Shown: positions 7,297 to 17,058, numbered from the stretch's first letter. The stretch is 64,000 nucleotides of DNA from JBJHDF01 sp050486405 (GCA_050486405.1 JBJHDF010000004.1:1-64000), one strand, 5' to 3'. Translations and numbers: made by a program. The notes: generated by a model from the letters alone, not told the origin.

Positions 7297-8166
7297 GTGA
7301 AGGAAAATCTGTCAAACAACAGGGTATTTCTGCTATACGCGCTGGCGACCTATGTATTCAGCTGGTTGTTCTGGGTTCCGAGCGCCGTCATGTTCAAAAG
7401 CGTCGAATCGGTGTTCGATCTGGTCACCTCCCCTGTTTTTATTGCCCTGCAAACGCTGGGTGCCGCCGGCCCCTCCGTCGTCGCCTACTGTTTTCTCAAG
7501 CGGTTTTATTCTCCCTCGGATTTAAAGGCGATTGTAAACAGATACAAGATCTGGCGCCTGGGGCCCAACTGGTACCTGATATCCGTTTTTCTGGTTATCG
7601 GAATTTCGCTGCTCTCGCTGTTGATTCAAGTACTTTTTTTTGAATCTCCGCTTGTCGAGGGTCACGCGCTCTACGATATGCATCAGGGCATGGGGCTGGC
7701 TCTGGTCGCCGTTCTGCCACTGGTATTTGTCGCCCAGATATTCTCCAGCCCATTGCTCGAAGAGTTCGGCTGGCGAGGCTTTGCACAACCACTGCTGCAA
7801 AGCCGGTTCGGTGTGCTTCCGGCCAGCACGGTTATCGGCGTTGTTTGGGGACTGTGGCACTTGCCACTCATTCTCGCCTACGGCAACAACCCGGCAATTG
7901 CGCTTGTTTCCATTGTCTGCCACAGCATTCTTATCGGCTGGGTTCTGAACTCCACCAGGGGCAGTATGCTGATGGTGCTTCTGTTTCACGCATCCATAAA
8001 CGTTGGCGTCAATATGCTGTCTCCCGGGCATAACAGTATCGTTATGTTGTTGATCACTGCAGGTGTTACCGGCTTTGTTGTTTATCGCATGCTCAAGGCT
8101 CAACTCAAGCCGTTCAACAACGTCGATTCTTTTGAAAGCAGAAGCGATAGCGTAACGCACGGCTGA
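7297..8166 (+). CDS. CPBP family intramembrane metalloprotease
   Basis: A 289-residue polytopic membrane protein of the CAAX protease/bacteriocin-processing (CPBP, Abi) family. All three signature motifs are visible: EEFGWRGF (about residues 151-158) with the paired glutamates and Arg, GVVWGLWHLPL (near 182) with its His, and LLFHASINV (near 228) with His and Asn. These residues hold the metal inside the membrane. Roughly eight hydrophobic segments are present. The GTG start has a GAGGTGAG ribosome site. No substrate or bacteriocin genes are adjacent, so the target is unknown. Confidence 0.88.
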   Translation: MKENLSNNRVFLLYALATYVFSWLFWVPSAVMFKSVESVFDLVTSPVFIALQTLGAAGPSVVAYCFLKRFYSPSDLKAIVNRYKIWRLGPNWYLISVFLVIGISLLSLLIQVLFFESPLVEGHALYDMHQGMGLALVAVLPLVFVAQIFSSPLLEEFGWRGFAQPLLQSRFGVLPASTVIGVVWGLWHLPLILAYGNNPAIALVSIVCHSILIGWVLNSTRGSMLMVLLFHASINVGVNMLSPGHNSIVMLLITAGVTGFVVYRMLKAQLKPFNNVDSFESRSDSVTHG

Positions 8167-8291
8167 TTCACCCCACACAGCATTTGACGCTTGCAGTTAC
8201 ACTTCTTAACTTCCGCTCCGGTGGTGTACCAATTTCCAACCTGTTACAGTAGATTTTTTACCTGTACGTTTTATCTCAGGCGACTTGAGCA

Positions 8292-9347
8292 ATGACACGG
8301 CCAATTTCCCTTGTGCTGTTGCTGCTGGCAGCCGCCGCTTCAGGCATCACCGGTTGCAGCCGTAACGATGATTCCGATTCCGGCCCCGAACGCCGGGGCA
8401 CTGCCGTGGCGGTGATGGAGATGGAACCCCGGGACATGTCCCGGCGGGTCACGGTGAGCGCACCGGTAGAGCCCCGGGTACTGATTCGCCTGGCCAGCCG
8501 CACCACCGGCACGGTAGACCGGTTGCTCAAGGAAGAAGGCGACCGGGTCCGGAGGGGCGAGTTGCTGGCGGAACTGGACATGTCCGAGCAGCGGGCCGAA
8601 CTGGACCGGGCCGAGGCGGAGCAGGAGCGCGCCCGGCTCGATTACGAGCGCCTGGCCGAGCTGCGCGAGCGCCGCGCCGTCAGCCTCGCCGATTATCAGC
8701 AGGCTCTGGCCAACCTGCGGGTTGCCGAGAGCGAGCGCCAACTCTGGCAGACCCGGGTCGCCTTCGGGCGCATTACCGCGCCTCAGGACACGGTCATCAC
8801 CCGCCGCTATATCGAACCCGGCGAAGCGGTACAACAGCACGACACCCTGTTCGAGTTGGCCGCCATGGACGAACTGGTAGTGCGCCCGGGTCTGCCCGAG
8901 GTGGACGTGGTCCACCTGATGCCCGGGCAACTGGTCACCGTGCGTCTGGATGCCCTGCCCGACCAGCGCTTTGCCGGCACCGTGCGCCGTATTTTCCCCT
9001 CCGCAGACACCGGCAGCCGCCTGGTGACCGTCGAGGTGGCCCTGCCCGAAGACGCCGACACCCGGGGCGTGCGCCCGGGTTATCTGGCCCGCCTGCAGTT
9101 CGATGTGGACCCGCGCACCGGGGTGCTCGCCCTGCCCACCCCCTCGGTGGGCGCCGATGACGACGGCTACTATGTCTACCTGGTCGAAAACGATGCGCTG
9201 GTACGCCGCAGCGTGCAGATCGGCATCAATCGTGGCGGCTGGACCGAAATTACCGACGGCCTGAGCCCGGGAGAAGTGGTGCTCGCCAGCAATCCCATTG
9301 ATATGCGCGAGGGACAGGAAGTACGCATCGTCGAGCGGCGGAACTGA
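8292..9347 (+). CDS. RND efflux periplasmic adaptor lipoprotein
   Basis: A 351-residue membrane-fusion protein that links an RND pump to an outer-membrane channel. Residues 1-22 form a lipoprotein signal ending in ITGC. The lipoyl half-motif VDRLLKEEGDRVRRGELLAELD (near residue 74) is followed by a short coiled-coil hairpin rich in Ala, Glu and Arg (100-150), then the second lipoyl half RITAPQDTVITRRYIEPGEAV. The pump gene starts 2 bp after its stop, so the two are translationally coupled. No outer-membrane TolC partner is encoded here. Confidence 0.92.
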   Translation: MTRPISLVLLLLAAAASGITGCSRNDDSDSGPERRGTAVAVMEMEPRDMSRRVTVSAPVEPRVLIRLASRTTGTVDRLLKEEGDRVRRGELLAELDMSEQRAELDRAEAEQERARLDYERLAELRERRAVSLADYQQALANLRVAESERQLWQTRVAFGRITAPQDTVITRRYIEPGEAVQQHDTLFELAAMDELVVRPGLPEVDVVHLMPGQLVTVRLDALPDQRFAGTVRRIFPSADTGSRLVTVEVALPEDADTRGVRPGYLARLQFDVDPRTGVLALPTPSVGADDDGYYVYLVENDALVRRSVQIGINRGGWTEITDGLSPGEVVLASNPIDMREGQEVRIVERRN

Positions 9348-9349
9348 TC

Positions 9350-12300
9350 ATGAGTCAGCCGCACACCGGCCTTACCAGTACCGCCATCCGCCGTCCTATC
9401 GGCACCCTGGCGCTGGCCTCGGTGGTGTTCGTGCTGGGCCTGTTCTTTATCGAACGCCTGCCCATCGATCTGCTGCCCACCATCGACATTCCACAGATCC
9501 GGGTGACCGTCAACTACCCGGGCACGGCTCCGGAGGTGATGGAGGAGCAGGTGACCCGGGTGCTGGAGCGCAACCTGGCGGCCACCGAAAACCTGGTCGG
9601 TATCGACAGCCGCGCCTCCGAGGGACGCACCAACGTCAACCTGCACTTTGCCCCGGGCACCAACCTGGACCTGGCGCTGCAGGACGCCTCCCGCTACCTG
9701 GAACTGGCGCGCACCCAGTTGCCCAGCGACATCCAGCCACCCCGGCTGTACAAGTTCGACCCGGCCCAGGACCCGGTCTGGCAGGCGGGCTTCAGCTCGG
9801 CGGTGCGCACCGAGGTGGAAGTGGCGGACTGGGTGGAGCACCAGCTGGCGCCGCAACTGGTGGCCATATACGGCGTGGCCGGCGTCGAGACGTCCGGCGG
9901 GCTGGTGCGGGAAGTGCGCGTGGAAGTGGATCAGCACCGGCTGCGCTACTACAACATCACCATGGCCGAGCTGGTGGACGCCCTCGCCGCCGAGAACGTG
10001 GATATTGCCTCGGGCTGGATGACCTCGGGCGATTTCGATGTGATGGCCAAAACCGATGGCCTGTTCACTTCCGTCGACGACATTGCCAATGTGCTGATCA
10101 ATATTCCCGACAGCGACCGGCGTATCCGCGTCAGTGATGTGGCCCGGGTCGCCGACGGCCATCAGGAGCAGCGCCTGTTTGTGCGTCTGAACGGCACTCC
10201 CGCCGCCCAGGTGTCGGTATTCAAGCAGCCGGATGCCAACACCGTGGAAGTGGTCGAAGCGGTACAGGCCACCATCCAGCGCCTGGAGCGTTCCGGTTTT
10301 ATGCCCGAGGATATCGAGTTTAAAGCACTCGGTGACGAAGCCTTTTTTATTCGCGGCGCCATCGCCAGCGTTGCCAGTGCCGCCATGCTGGGCGGTCTGC
10401 TGGCCATGGTACTGGTGCTGATTTTCCTCGGCAGTCTGCGCAAAGCCTTTGTGGTGGGTCTGTCGATTCCCATCGCCATTATGGCCACCTTTGCGCTGAT
10501 GGGGATCGGCAATCTCACCCTCAACATCATCAGCCTGGGGGGGCTTGCCCTGGGCGTGGGGCTGTTGCTGGATAACGGCATAGTGATGCTGGAAAACATC
10601 TTCCGCCACCGGGAGGAAATGCGCGAACAACCGGAAGATGCGGCCCACTTTGGCGCCGCCGAAGTACGCGGCGCCATCACCGCCGGCACCCTGACCAATC
10701 TCGCGGCAGTAGTACCCTTTCTGCTGATCTCGGGCATGGCCGCCATGGTCTTTACCGATCTGATTCTGACCATCTCGTTCGCCATTCTCGCGACCCTGGC
10801 CGCCGCCCTGACCCTGATTCCCATGCTCGCTGCCCTGCTCGGGCGCATCAAATTCCAGAGCGGTTTTGAGCACAGCCGTTTGCAGCGGGGTTTTAACCGG
10901 ATGGTGGAGCGCGGGCGCGCTGCCTATCGCTCGCTGCTGCGCGGTGTGTTGCGCTGGCGTTGGGTGGTGCTGGGCGCCGCCCTTTTGTGCCTGGTGGGCG
11001 CCTTCAAGGTCGGGCAGAACCTGGGTAACGAGTTCCTGCCCCAGGTGGACGACGGCCGCACCCATGTCTGGATGGGACTGCCCTCAGGCACGCCGCCGGA
11101 CGAGACCGACCGGATTGCGCGCCGGGTGGAGGACGCCCTGCGCGACCTGCCCCATGTGGAGACCATGTTTACCCTGGTGGGCGGACACCTGGGCGGCGGC
11201 AGCATCAACGAGCGTCCGGGCACGGCCGGCATCCGGGTGCAACTGGTGCCCGCCAGCGAGCGCCCGGAGATGACCGCCGGACAATGGGTGGCCAAGGCGC
11301 AAGGCACACTGCGTGACCTGGACATTCCCGGTGCCCGCTTCGGAGTCAGCCCGCCGTCGATTCGCGGCCTGCGATTTACCACTGCGGGCAATGACTTTGC
11401 CATTACCGTGGTCGGCCCCGATCTGTCCGAGCTCCAGGCCTATGCCCGGGACATTCACAACCGGCTGGAGGGGATTCCCGGGCTCGAGGGCCTACAGATT
11501 GGCTGGGATACCCGCAGCCCACTGGTGCGCATCCGCGTCGACCGCGAGCGCGCCGCCGATCTGGAGCTGAACGTCTCCGAAGTGGGCGACGCTATTCGCA
11601 CCGCCGTCAACGGCGCCCTGCCCACCCGCTATATCAGCGGCAATATCGAATACGACGTGCGCGTGCGCCTGCCCCGCGAGGAAACCGCCGACCCGGAAAA
11701 ACTCGGCGATCTGTTGCTGTTCCGGCATCAGGGCGAGGCCGTGCTGTTGCGCGACGTGGCCCATTTTGAAATGAGCACCGGCCCGGCCCATATCGAGCGG
11801 GAAAACCAGAGCCGCATCCAGCGGGTGGTGGGAGATATCAACACCCAGGTGTCCGACGTGGGCACCATCATGCGCGAGGTGGACGAACGTTTGCAGGGAC
11901 TGAATCTGCCGGACCAGTACAGTCTGATTTACGGCGGTCAATGGGAGGCGATTCAGGAAACAAATCGGGAACTGAGACAGGTGATTCTGCTGTCGTTGTT
12001 TCTGGTGTTTGTGGTACTGGCGGTACAGTACGAACGGCTCACCAACCCGCTGGTGATTCTCGCCGCCGCACCCCTGTCACTGGTGGGCGTGGTCACAATT
12101 CTGTGGGCCACGGGGACGCCCCTGTCGGCACCGGTGATGATTGGCGTGGTGTTGCTGATCGGCATTGTGGTCAACAACGCCATTCTGTTGGTGGAGTACA
12201 TCGAAATCGGCCGGCGCCAACACCAACTGAGCATCGTCGACGCGATCATCGAGGCCGGCGGCATCCGCCTGCGGCCGATTCTGATGACCACCCTCACCAC

Positions 12301-12502
12301 CGTGGTGGGTATGCTGCCCCTGGCCATCGGCCTGGGTCAGGGCGCGGAGATTATGCGCCCGCTGGCCATTGCGGTCATTGGCGGCCTGCTGGGTTCGATG
12401 TTGCTGACCCTGCTGGTGGTGCCCTGCCTCTATCTGGTGGGCAGTCGCGGCGCGGAGTGGTTAAAGCAGAAGCTGGTGGGTGGTACCCCGAACACTGTCT
12501 GA
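9350..12502 (+). CDS. RND efflux transporter (AcrB/HAE1 family)
   Basis: A 1050-residue inner-membrane RND pump, the usual length. An N-terminal helix and a first porter domain are followed by a block of about six membrane helices near residues 340-500, then a second porter domain and a second helix block near 860-1035. The TM4 proton-relay motif reads GVGLLLDNGIVMLEN, with a single Asp followed by Asn, where AcrB has two Asp; this DN variant occurs in other HAE1 pumps. It is expected to export hydrophobic compounds or drugs with the adaptor encoded just upstream. Confidence 0.95.
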   Translation: MSQPHTGLTSTAIRRPIGTLALASVVFVLGLFFIERLPIDLLPTIDIPQIRVTVNYPGTAPEVMEEQVTRVLERNLAATENLVGIDSRASEGRTNVNLHFAPGTNLDLALQDASRYLELARTQLPSDIQPPRLYKFDPAQDPVWQAGFSSAVRTEVEVADWVEHQLAPQLVAIYGVAGVETSGGLVREVRVEVDQHRLRYYNITMAELVDALAAENVDIASGWMTSGDFDVMAKTDGLFTSVDDIANVLINIPDSDRRIRVSDVARVADGHQEQRLFVRLNGTPAAQVSVFKQPDANTVEVVEAVQATIQRLERSGFMPEDIEFKALGDEAFFIRGAIASVASAAMLGGLLAMVLVLIFLGSLRKAFVVGLSIPIAIMATFALMGIGNLTLNIISLGGLALGVGLLLDNGIVMLENIFRHREEMREQPEDAAHFGAAEVRGAITAGTLTNLAAVVPFLLISGMAAMVFTDLILTISFAILATLAAALTLIPMLAALLGRIKFQSGFEHSRLQRGFNRMVERGRAAYRSLLRGVLRWRWVVLGAALLCLVGAFKVGQNLGNEFLPQVDDGRTHVWMGLPSGTPPDETDRIARRVEDALRDLPHVETMFTLVGGHLGGGSINERPGTAGIRVQLVPASERPEMTAGQWVAKAQGTLRDLDIPGARFGVSPPSIRGLRFTTAGNDFAITVVGPDLSELQAYARDIHNRLEGIPGLEGLQIGWDTRSPLVRIRVDRERAADLELNVSEVGDAIRTAVNGALPTRYISGNIEYDVRVRLPREETADPEKLGDLLLFRHQGEAVLLRDVAHFEMSTGPAHIERENQSRIQRVVGDINTQVSDVGTIMREVDERLQGLNLPDQYSLIYGGQWEAIQETNRELRQVILLSLFLVFVVLAVQYERLTNPLVILAAAPLSLVGVVTILWATGTPLSAPVMIGVVLLIGIVVNNAILLVEYIEIGRRQHQLSIVDAIIEAGGIRLRPILMTTLTTVVGMLPLAIGLGQGAEIMRPLAIAVIGGLLGSMLLTLLVVPCLYLVGSRGAEWLKQKLVGGTPNTV

Positions 12503-12524
12503 ACCGTCCGGGTGTGTGACGTTT

Positions 12525-14186
12525 CTACGCGGAACGTCTTGCCAACAGCCCGCTGTGTTCCCGCAATATATGCGCCGACACCCAATAGCCCAGCGCCATG
12601 ATGGTCAGTACCGGATTGAAGCCGCCATTGGTGACGTGCAGACTGCCGTCGGCGATAAACAGGTTGTCGATGCCGTGTACCTGACCGTAGCGATTGGTGA
12701 CCGAGGACTGGGGGTCATCCCCCATACGGCAGGTGCCCGCCTGATGCTGTGACGCCCCCACCCCCATGCCCGGCAGGCTTTTCCATATTTCCACCGCGCC
12801 GGCCGCTGCCAGCCACTGCTCGGCCTTGTCGGCAATAAATCTGGCGGTTTCCATATCCTGATCCAGACGATAACCGGACAGCTTGACCACCGGAATGCCC
12901 CAGTGATCGCGTACCTGATCGCTCACCTCCACCCGGGATTCAAAATTGGGCATTTCCTGCACCGGGCCGCGAACGCCGGCATAACGATGAAAATTCACGC
13001 GCTGAAACTCCTTGTGCTCCCGGCCCCAACGGGGGCTGCCCGGCGGGCGCATCTTCGTGAAGGCGTAGGGCAGTGGAATAAAATCGTTGGCCAGCATGGC
13101 GCCACCCACCAGGCCGGGGTTGTGGTGGGCGAAGTCGCAGATGGCAACGCTGGCACCCGGCCCCACGTCGTCGTAGATATCTTCGGCAAACAGGCCATCG
13201 GCACCCGCGTAGGCGTGATCCTGGATATTGCGGCCCACCCAGTCGTACCGGTTGCCAAGACCACGGGGGTGCCGCACGCTGGCGGAATTCAGCAACAGGC
13301 GCGGCGTTTCCGTGGCGGATGCCGCCAGCACTACGATCCTGGCCGCCTGTTCACGCAGTTGATCCCGCTCGTCAAAATAGGTTACACCAGTCACCCGGCC
13401 CTTGCTGTTGGTGATGACTTTGGCCACCTTGCAGTTGACCCGAAGCTCGCAGTTGCCCGTGGCCAGCGCGGTGGGTATCACGGTGTTATGGGTGCCGTTC
13501 TTGGCGTTGACGCGGCAGGCAAAGCCCACGCAGTTGCGCACATGAATGCACTGGCCCCGGCCCTCGTAGGCTTGTGAGTTTCTCAGCATGGGAATGGCAA
13601 AGGGATGAAAGCCCGCCTTGCGGGCGGCGGCTTCGAGCATCAGTGCCTGACGGTTGTGACCGAAGGCCGGCATGGGATAGGGTCTGTTGCGCGGCGGCGC
13701 AAAGGGATTGCCGGTGTCGTCACCGGAGACACCAATTTCCCACTCAGCCTTTTCGTAAAAGGGTTCCAGATCCTGGTAGCGAATCGGCCAGTCCGCCAGG
13801 GTTGAACCCCGCACCTCACCGTAGATGGACTTCATGGCAAAGTCCTCCGGCATAAAGCGCCACGCCATGGCACCGTAGGCAACGGTGCCGGACCCGACAC
13901 AGGCGGCGATATTGCCGTAGTCCCACTCATTGGGATAGACGACGCGCTCGGTACCGTCGCGACTCACGGCAACGCGCCGGTAGCGCTGCATATCCGGGCC
14001 GAAAAAGGCTTTGAGGGGAAAGGCGCGTTGCGCGGTGAGTTCATCGTCGCGGTGATCGGCGTAGTTTACCCAGTCGCCGCGTTCCAGCAACACCACTGAC
14101 AGGCCAGCGGCGCTCAGCTCCTTGGCCACCACGCCACCGCCGGCACCGGCGCCAACGATCACCACATCGACAGGTTCACTGGCCAT
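12525..14186 (-). CDS. GMC-family FAD dehydrogenase (gluconate 2-dehydrogenase large-subunit type)
   Basis: A 553-residue glucose-methanol-choline oxidoreductase. The FAD-binding Rossmann motif VVIVGAGAGGGVVAKELS lies at residues 8-25. The C-terminal GMC region includes HQAGTCRMG near 485 (catalytic His) and ADGSLHVTNGGFNPVLTIMA near 515. Such enzymes oxidise sugars or sugar acids and pass electrons to a partner. It overlaps the small-subunit gene by 11 bp, so they form one unit. No cytochrome c subunit follows. In this carbohydrate-degrading setting a sugar dehydrogenase role is likely, but the substrate is not shown. Confidence 0.92.
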   Translation of the reverse strand: MASEPVDVVIVGAGAGGGVVAKELSAAGLSVVLLERGDWVNYADHRDDELTAQRAFPLKAFFGPDMQRYRRVAVSRDGTERVVYPNEWDYGNIAACVGSGTVAYGAMAWRFMPEDFAMKSIYGEVRGSTLADWPIRYQDLEPFYEKAEWEIGVSGDDTGNPFAPPRNRPYPMPAFGHNRQALMLEAAARKAGFHPFAIPMLRNSQAYEGRGQCIHVRNCVGFACRVNAKNGTHNTVIPTALATGNCELRVNCKVAKVITNSKGRVTGVTYFDERDQLREQAARIVVLAASATETPRLLLNSASVRHPRGLGNRYDWVGRNIQDHAYAGADGLFAEDIYDDVGPGASVAICDFAHHNPGLVGGAMLANDFIPLPYAFTKMRPPGSPRWGREHKEFQRVNFHRYAGVRGPVQEMPNFESRVEVSDQVRDHWGIPVVKLSGYRLDQDMETARFIADKAEQWLAAAGAVEIWKSLPGMGVGASQHQAGTCRMGDDPQSSVTNRYGQVHGIDNLFIADGSLHVTNGGFNPVLTIMALGYWVSAHILREHSGLLARRSA

Positions 14187-14760
14187 TGGTTCCTCCGGGA
14201 AAGGTGGGCACCTGCTCCACCCGCAACCCGAGCATTTTGTAGCTGGCGTAATCGCGATTGCCGCCGTGTTGCGGGTTGCCGTAAAAACCCATCATGCAGT
14301 GATCCACCAACTGCGAGAAAAATGCCGAGGGCGTATGCTCGCCCCAAAGCGGCGACATTTCAGTATCGTAGACGCCGGCTTCGATATCCGTCAGATACGA
14401 CACCTGACCGCCCTCGTCGAGCTCGATAAACGGTGCCTCGTGGCGGGCCTTACTGGTTTCGTTCAAGGCCGGTAGACACACCCGGTACAGCTCGCGCACG
14501 CCACTGAGATGTTCACCGAGCTGCTGGTCGATAAAGTGCGGCACGCCGGCGGCTTTGCCCCCCAGAGTTTGCGGATCCGGTGGAATGATAAGGTCCGCCA
14601 GGATCTCCAGCAGGCGGCCTTCATCGGGTGTCAGGTTTCGGTAAGCGGAATCGGATTTACGAGAGCAGCCCGCGATCACGGCGCTGCCGGACGCCATCGC
14701 GCCACTTAGCGCGACGGAAGCTTTCAGAAAGCCGCGGCGGGATACTGCCTTGCGCTGCAT
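14176..14760 (-). CDS. gluconate 2-dehydrogenase subunit 3 family protein
   Basis: A 194-residue small subunit of a periplasmic GMC dehydrogenase. The N-terminus carries a twin-arginine signal, SRRGFLKAS (residues 7-15), followed by a hydrophobic stretch and a lipobox-like VIAGC. The subunit probably carries its flavoprotein partner, which lacks a signal, through the Tat pathway. The LLEILADLIIPPDPQT segment near residue 48 is characteristic of this family. It is the first gene of a two-gene unit with the GMC enzyme. Confidence 0.88.
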   Translation of the reverse strand: MQRKAVSRRGFLKASVALSGAMASGSAVIAGCSRKSDSAYRNLTPDEGRLLEILADLIIPPDPQTLGGKAAGVPHFIDQQLGEHLSGVRELYRVCLPALNETSKARHEAPFIELDEGGQVSYLTDIEAGVYDTEMSPLWGEHTPSAFFSQLVDHCMMGFYGNPQHGGNRDYASYKMLGLRVEQVPTFPGGTNGQ

Positions 14761-14845
14761 TTTAAATCACCAACAGGCGGACGGTGATAACGACTATACG
14801 CAAAGGCGTGATATGCCACAATACCGCGCACTTCTAACGCAGTAA

Positions 14846-14875
14846 GTAACCCGGCAATCAACATTGCCGGGTTAC
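14846..14875. terminator. strong hairpin downstream of the GH9 gene
   Basis: GTAACCCGGCAAT (14846-14858) pairs perfectly with ATTGCCGGGTTAC (14863-14875) across a 4-base loop, 8 bp after the GH9 stop. No clear T-run follows on either strand, so rho-independent termination is uncertain. The same stem sequence recurs at 18719-18748, so it may be a member of a dispersed hairpin family. Confidence 0.6.
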
Positions 14876-14883
14876 TGGATGAA

Positions 14884-17058
14884 TCAATCCACGAACTTGG
14901 ACAGCAGGCGGATGTACTGCAACTGATAGCCATTGCTGTTTTCTGTTACCGACCAGGAGTTCACCGGCCAACTGGTGTTGAAATCCAGATAGGATTTCTG
15001 GTCCGGCTGGCCGGAGGGCGGTGACAGCAGCACGCACATGGCGTTGTTCTGGGAACCGCAATTGTTAGGGCAGCAGTTGTCCCAGCTGTAACTGGGATTG
15101 GGCCCGCCCACCAAATAGCCCGGCGCCGGGCCGAAGTTGGATTCGCTCACCGAATTCCAATCCGGACTGCCGTCGCTGAACCAGCCGTGAAAGAAGGAAT
15201 CCACCGAGTTATGGGCACCGAAATCGCCCATATTGGACAGGTAAACCTTGCCCAGCGGATTCACCCCGTGCAGGTAGTTGATGTGGCGCAACGCGGCGTT
15301 GCGGGCCTGGGTTTGACCGGGACTGCCGGCGTTGAAGAAGTATTGGTCGTGGAAAATAAGACCCTGCGTGGCCTGGCTGCGGTTGCTGCCCCAGGTGTAA
15401 TTCTGCAGGTGCGCCCGGTAGGCGTCGCGGGCGGTGTTGATAGCCGGCCAGTTGTGCTCACCGCCGTTGACGGCGTTGCCGTAGGTGGTGCGGATATGCT
15501 CGGCTACAGCGGTGGTGACGCCGGGCAGACTGGCGAAGTAGAGCAGCCGGTGCTGGATTTCCGGCTGGAAGACGAACACGAAGTTCCACTGCATCATGTT
15601 CACTTCTTCGTAATTGTTCTCCACCACCTGGCGGTAGGCCGCTTCACCGGTCAGGTCGTACAGATGAATGGCCGCTATCAGCCGCTTGATAAAACGGCCG
15701 TAATTGTCCGTTTCCTGTTCGCCGGCGGCCACCAGGCCCGAATTGTGGAAGGTGACGCTGGGGTTGGCCTCCGCCCAGGTCCAGGCGTCCAGTGCCCTCT
15801 GCCGCAGCTCATTGGCATAACCTTCCAGCGCGGGGAACTGGCCGAGCACTTTGCTGCCCAGCGCAAAAGCCGCCGCCGCACTGCGCGTGGCCACGGTGTT
15901 GGGCGGGCCGTAGAAGCTGGCGCCGCTGGCGGAGGAGGGTGGGCTGCCGTAGGACAGGTTCATGACCGACAGCAAAGAGCCATTGTCCTCCTGCATGCGA
16001 ATCAACCAGTCCATGCCCCATTTGACCTCGTGCAGCAGGTCGGGAACGCCGTCATTGCCGGACTCGGGGATATTCAGGTGCAGGCTGTTCCACAGGTTGG
16101 GATTTTCCTGGTAGGTGTGCAGCAGCTCCGCCACATACTCCGCGAGCCAGCTGGTGTACTTGTTGTAGTCGCCAGCGTCGTACCAGCCGCCGCGCAGATC
16201 CCGCTCGGTGGCCGGGTTACCCATATCGTTGTACAAACGGGCGGCGGGATCCTGGTTGGCACCCAGATGACTGGCACCGTCGGCCCAGTTCGGGTGGGCA
16301 TAGGGGGGCTGTTTGGCGTGGCCGGCCCGCTGATAGAAGAAGGTGCGCGTTGCCTGAACCAGCACTTCCCGGTAAACATCGCCGGCAATGCGGAATTCCG
16401 GTGAACGGACGCCATTGGCCTCGTCCACCACCGCGTAGCGACCGGGCTGAGAGACCTGGCTGAAATCGAAATGCCAGACGCGGTCGCCGGATCGGGCGTG
16501 GGTGGCACCATTGTTCCAGGCCACGGGGCTGCCGGAGTGGACGCTCTGGCCGGTATCCAGATTGACCAGCCGGTAGGTGTTGCCGGGGGTGAAGTTCAGG
16601 TGGCTGTCAAAACCCACCTGGGGGTTGCGGATCACGGCCACCTTTTCGGCATTGGGCAGATAGCCAAATTGATCCACAGTGATAAACCCGCTGATCTGGG
16701 ATGGCACCGCTGAGCCGTTGCCATCGTCCGAACCGTTGCCGTCATCCGAGCCGTTGCCCTCGTCCGAGCCGTTGCCATTGTCCGGGCCATTACCATTGTT
16801 CGAGCCATTGCCGTCATCCGAGCCGTTGCCGTCATCCGAGCCGTTGCCGTCATCCGAGCTGTTGCCGTCATCCGAGCCGTTGCCCTCGTCCGAGCCGTTG
16901 CCCTCGTCCGAGCCGTTGCCATTATCCGAGCCGTTACCGTCACCCGGGCCATTGCCATTGATCGGCGGTATGGGTCCGACATCGGGAGTTGAAGAACTGC
17001 CGCAGGCAAGCAGCAGCATGGAGAGCATCAGACAGGGGATCAGTTGGACTAAGCGCAT
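14884..17058 (-). CDS. GH9 family endoglucanase, secreted lipoprotein with repeat linker
   Basis: A 724-residue cellulase. The signal ends in the lipobox LLAC (Cys 19), so it is probably surface-anchored. Residues 35-118 are a Gly-Asn-Gly-Ser-Asp-Asp hexapeptide linker. Next comes an N-terminal Ig-like cellulase domain (SGFITVDQFGYLPNAEKVAV, from about 122), then the GH9 catalytic domain. Its nucleophile motif GGWYDAGDYNKY lies near 290, and the acid Glu in VTENSNGYQ near 708. It hydrolyses beta-1,4-glucan. It is monocistronic and lies next to the GMC dehydrogenase genes. Confidence 0.94.
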   Translation of the reverse strand: MRLVQLIPCLMLSMLLLACGSSSTPDVGPIPPINGNGPGDGNGSDNGNGSDEGNGSDEGNGSDDGNSSDDGNGSDDGNGSDDGNGSNNGNGPDNGNGSDEGNGSDDGNGSDDGNGSAVPSQISGFITVDQFGYLPNAEKVAVIRNPQVGFDSHLNFTPGNTYRLVNLDTGQSVHSGSPVAWNNGATHARSGDRVWHFDFSQVSQPGRYAVVDEANGVRSPEFRIAGDVYREVLVQATRTFFYQRAGHAKQPPYAHPNWADGASHLGANQDPAARLYNDMGNPATERDLRGGWYDAGDYNKYTSWLAEYVAELLHTYQENPNLWNSLHLNIPESGNDGVPDLLHEVKWGMDWLIRMQEDNGSLLSVMNLSYGSPPSSASGASFYGPPNTVATRSAAAAFALGSKVLGQFPALEGYANELRQRALDAWTWAEANPSVTFHNSGLVAAGEQETDNYGRFIKRLIAAIHLYDLTGEAAYRQVVENNYEEVNMMQWNFVFVFQPEIQHRLLYFASLPGVTTAVAEHIRTTYGNAVNGGEHNWPAINTARDAYRAHLQNYTWGSNRSQATQGLIFHDQYFFNAGSPGQTQARNAALRHINYLHGVNPLGKVYLSNMGDFGAHNSVDSFFHGWFSDGSPDWNSVSESNFGPAPGYLVGGPNPSYSWDNCCPNNCGSQNNAMCVLLSPPSGQPDQKSYLDFNTSWPVNSWSVTENSNGYQLQYIRLLSKFVD
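16705..16956 (-). repeat. 18-bp tandem repeat encoding the GH9 linker
   Basis: About fourteen in-frame 18-bp units encode GNGSDD and close variants (GNGSDE, GNGSDN, GNGPDN, GNSSDD). The units differ by single bases, mostly at the last two residues. Such an array can change copy number by slippage or recombination while keeping the frame, which would change linker length between strains. Confidence 0.9.

Noticed and set aside
6818..7315. 165-residue minus-strand frame as an intact gene
   Set aside because: Only about 30 residues resemble a GGDEF domain and the frame runs antisense into the FMN reductase gene; treated as a remnant.
9176..11065. 629-residue open frame opposite the RND pump gene
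   Set aside because: It is low-complexity (His, Gln, Gly rich), has no family motif and is fully antisense to a clear pump gene; long antisense frames are expected in GC-rich coding DNA.
16705..16956. CRISPR-like array
   Set aside because: The repeats are contiguous 18-bp units without spacers and encode a protein linker.
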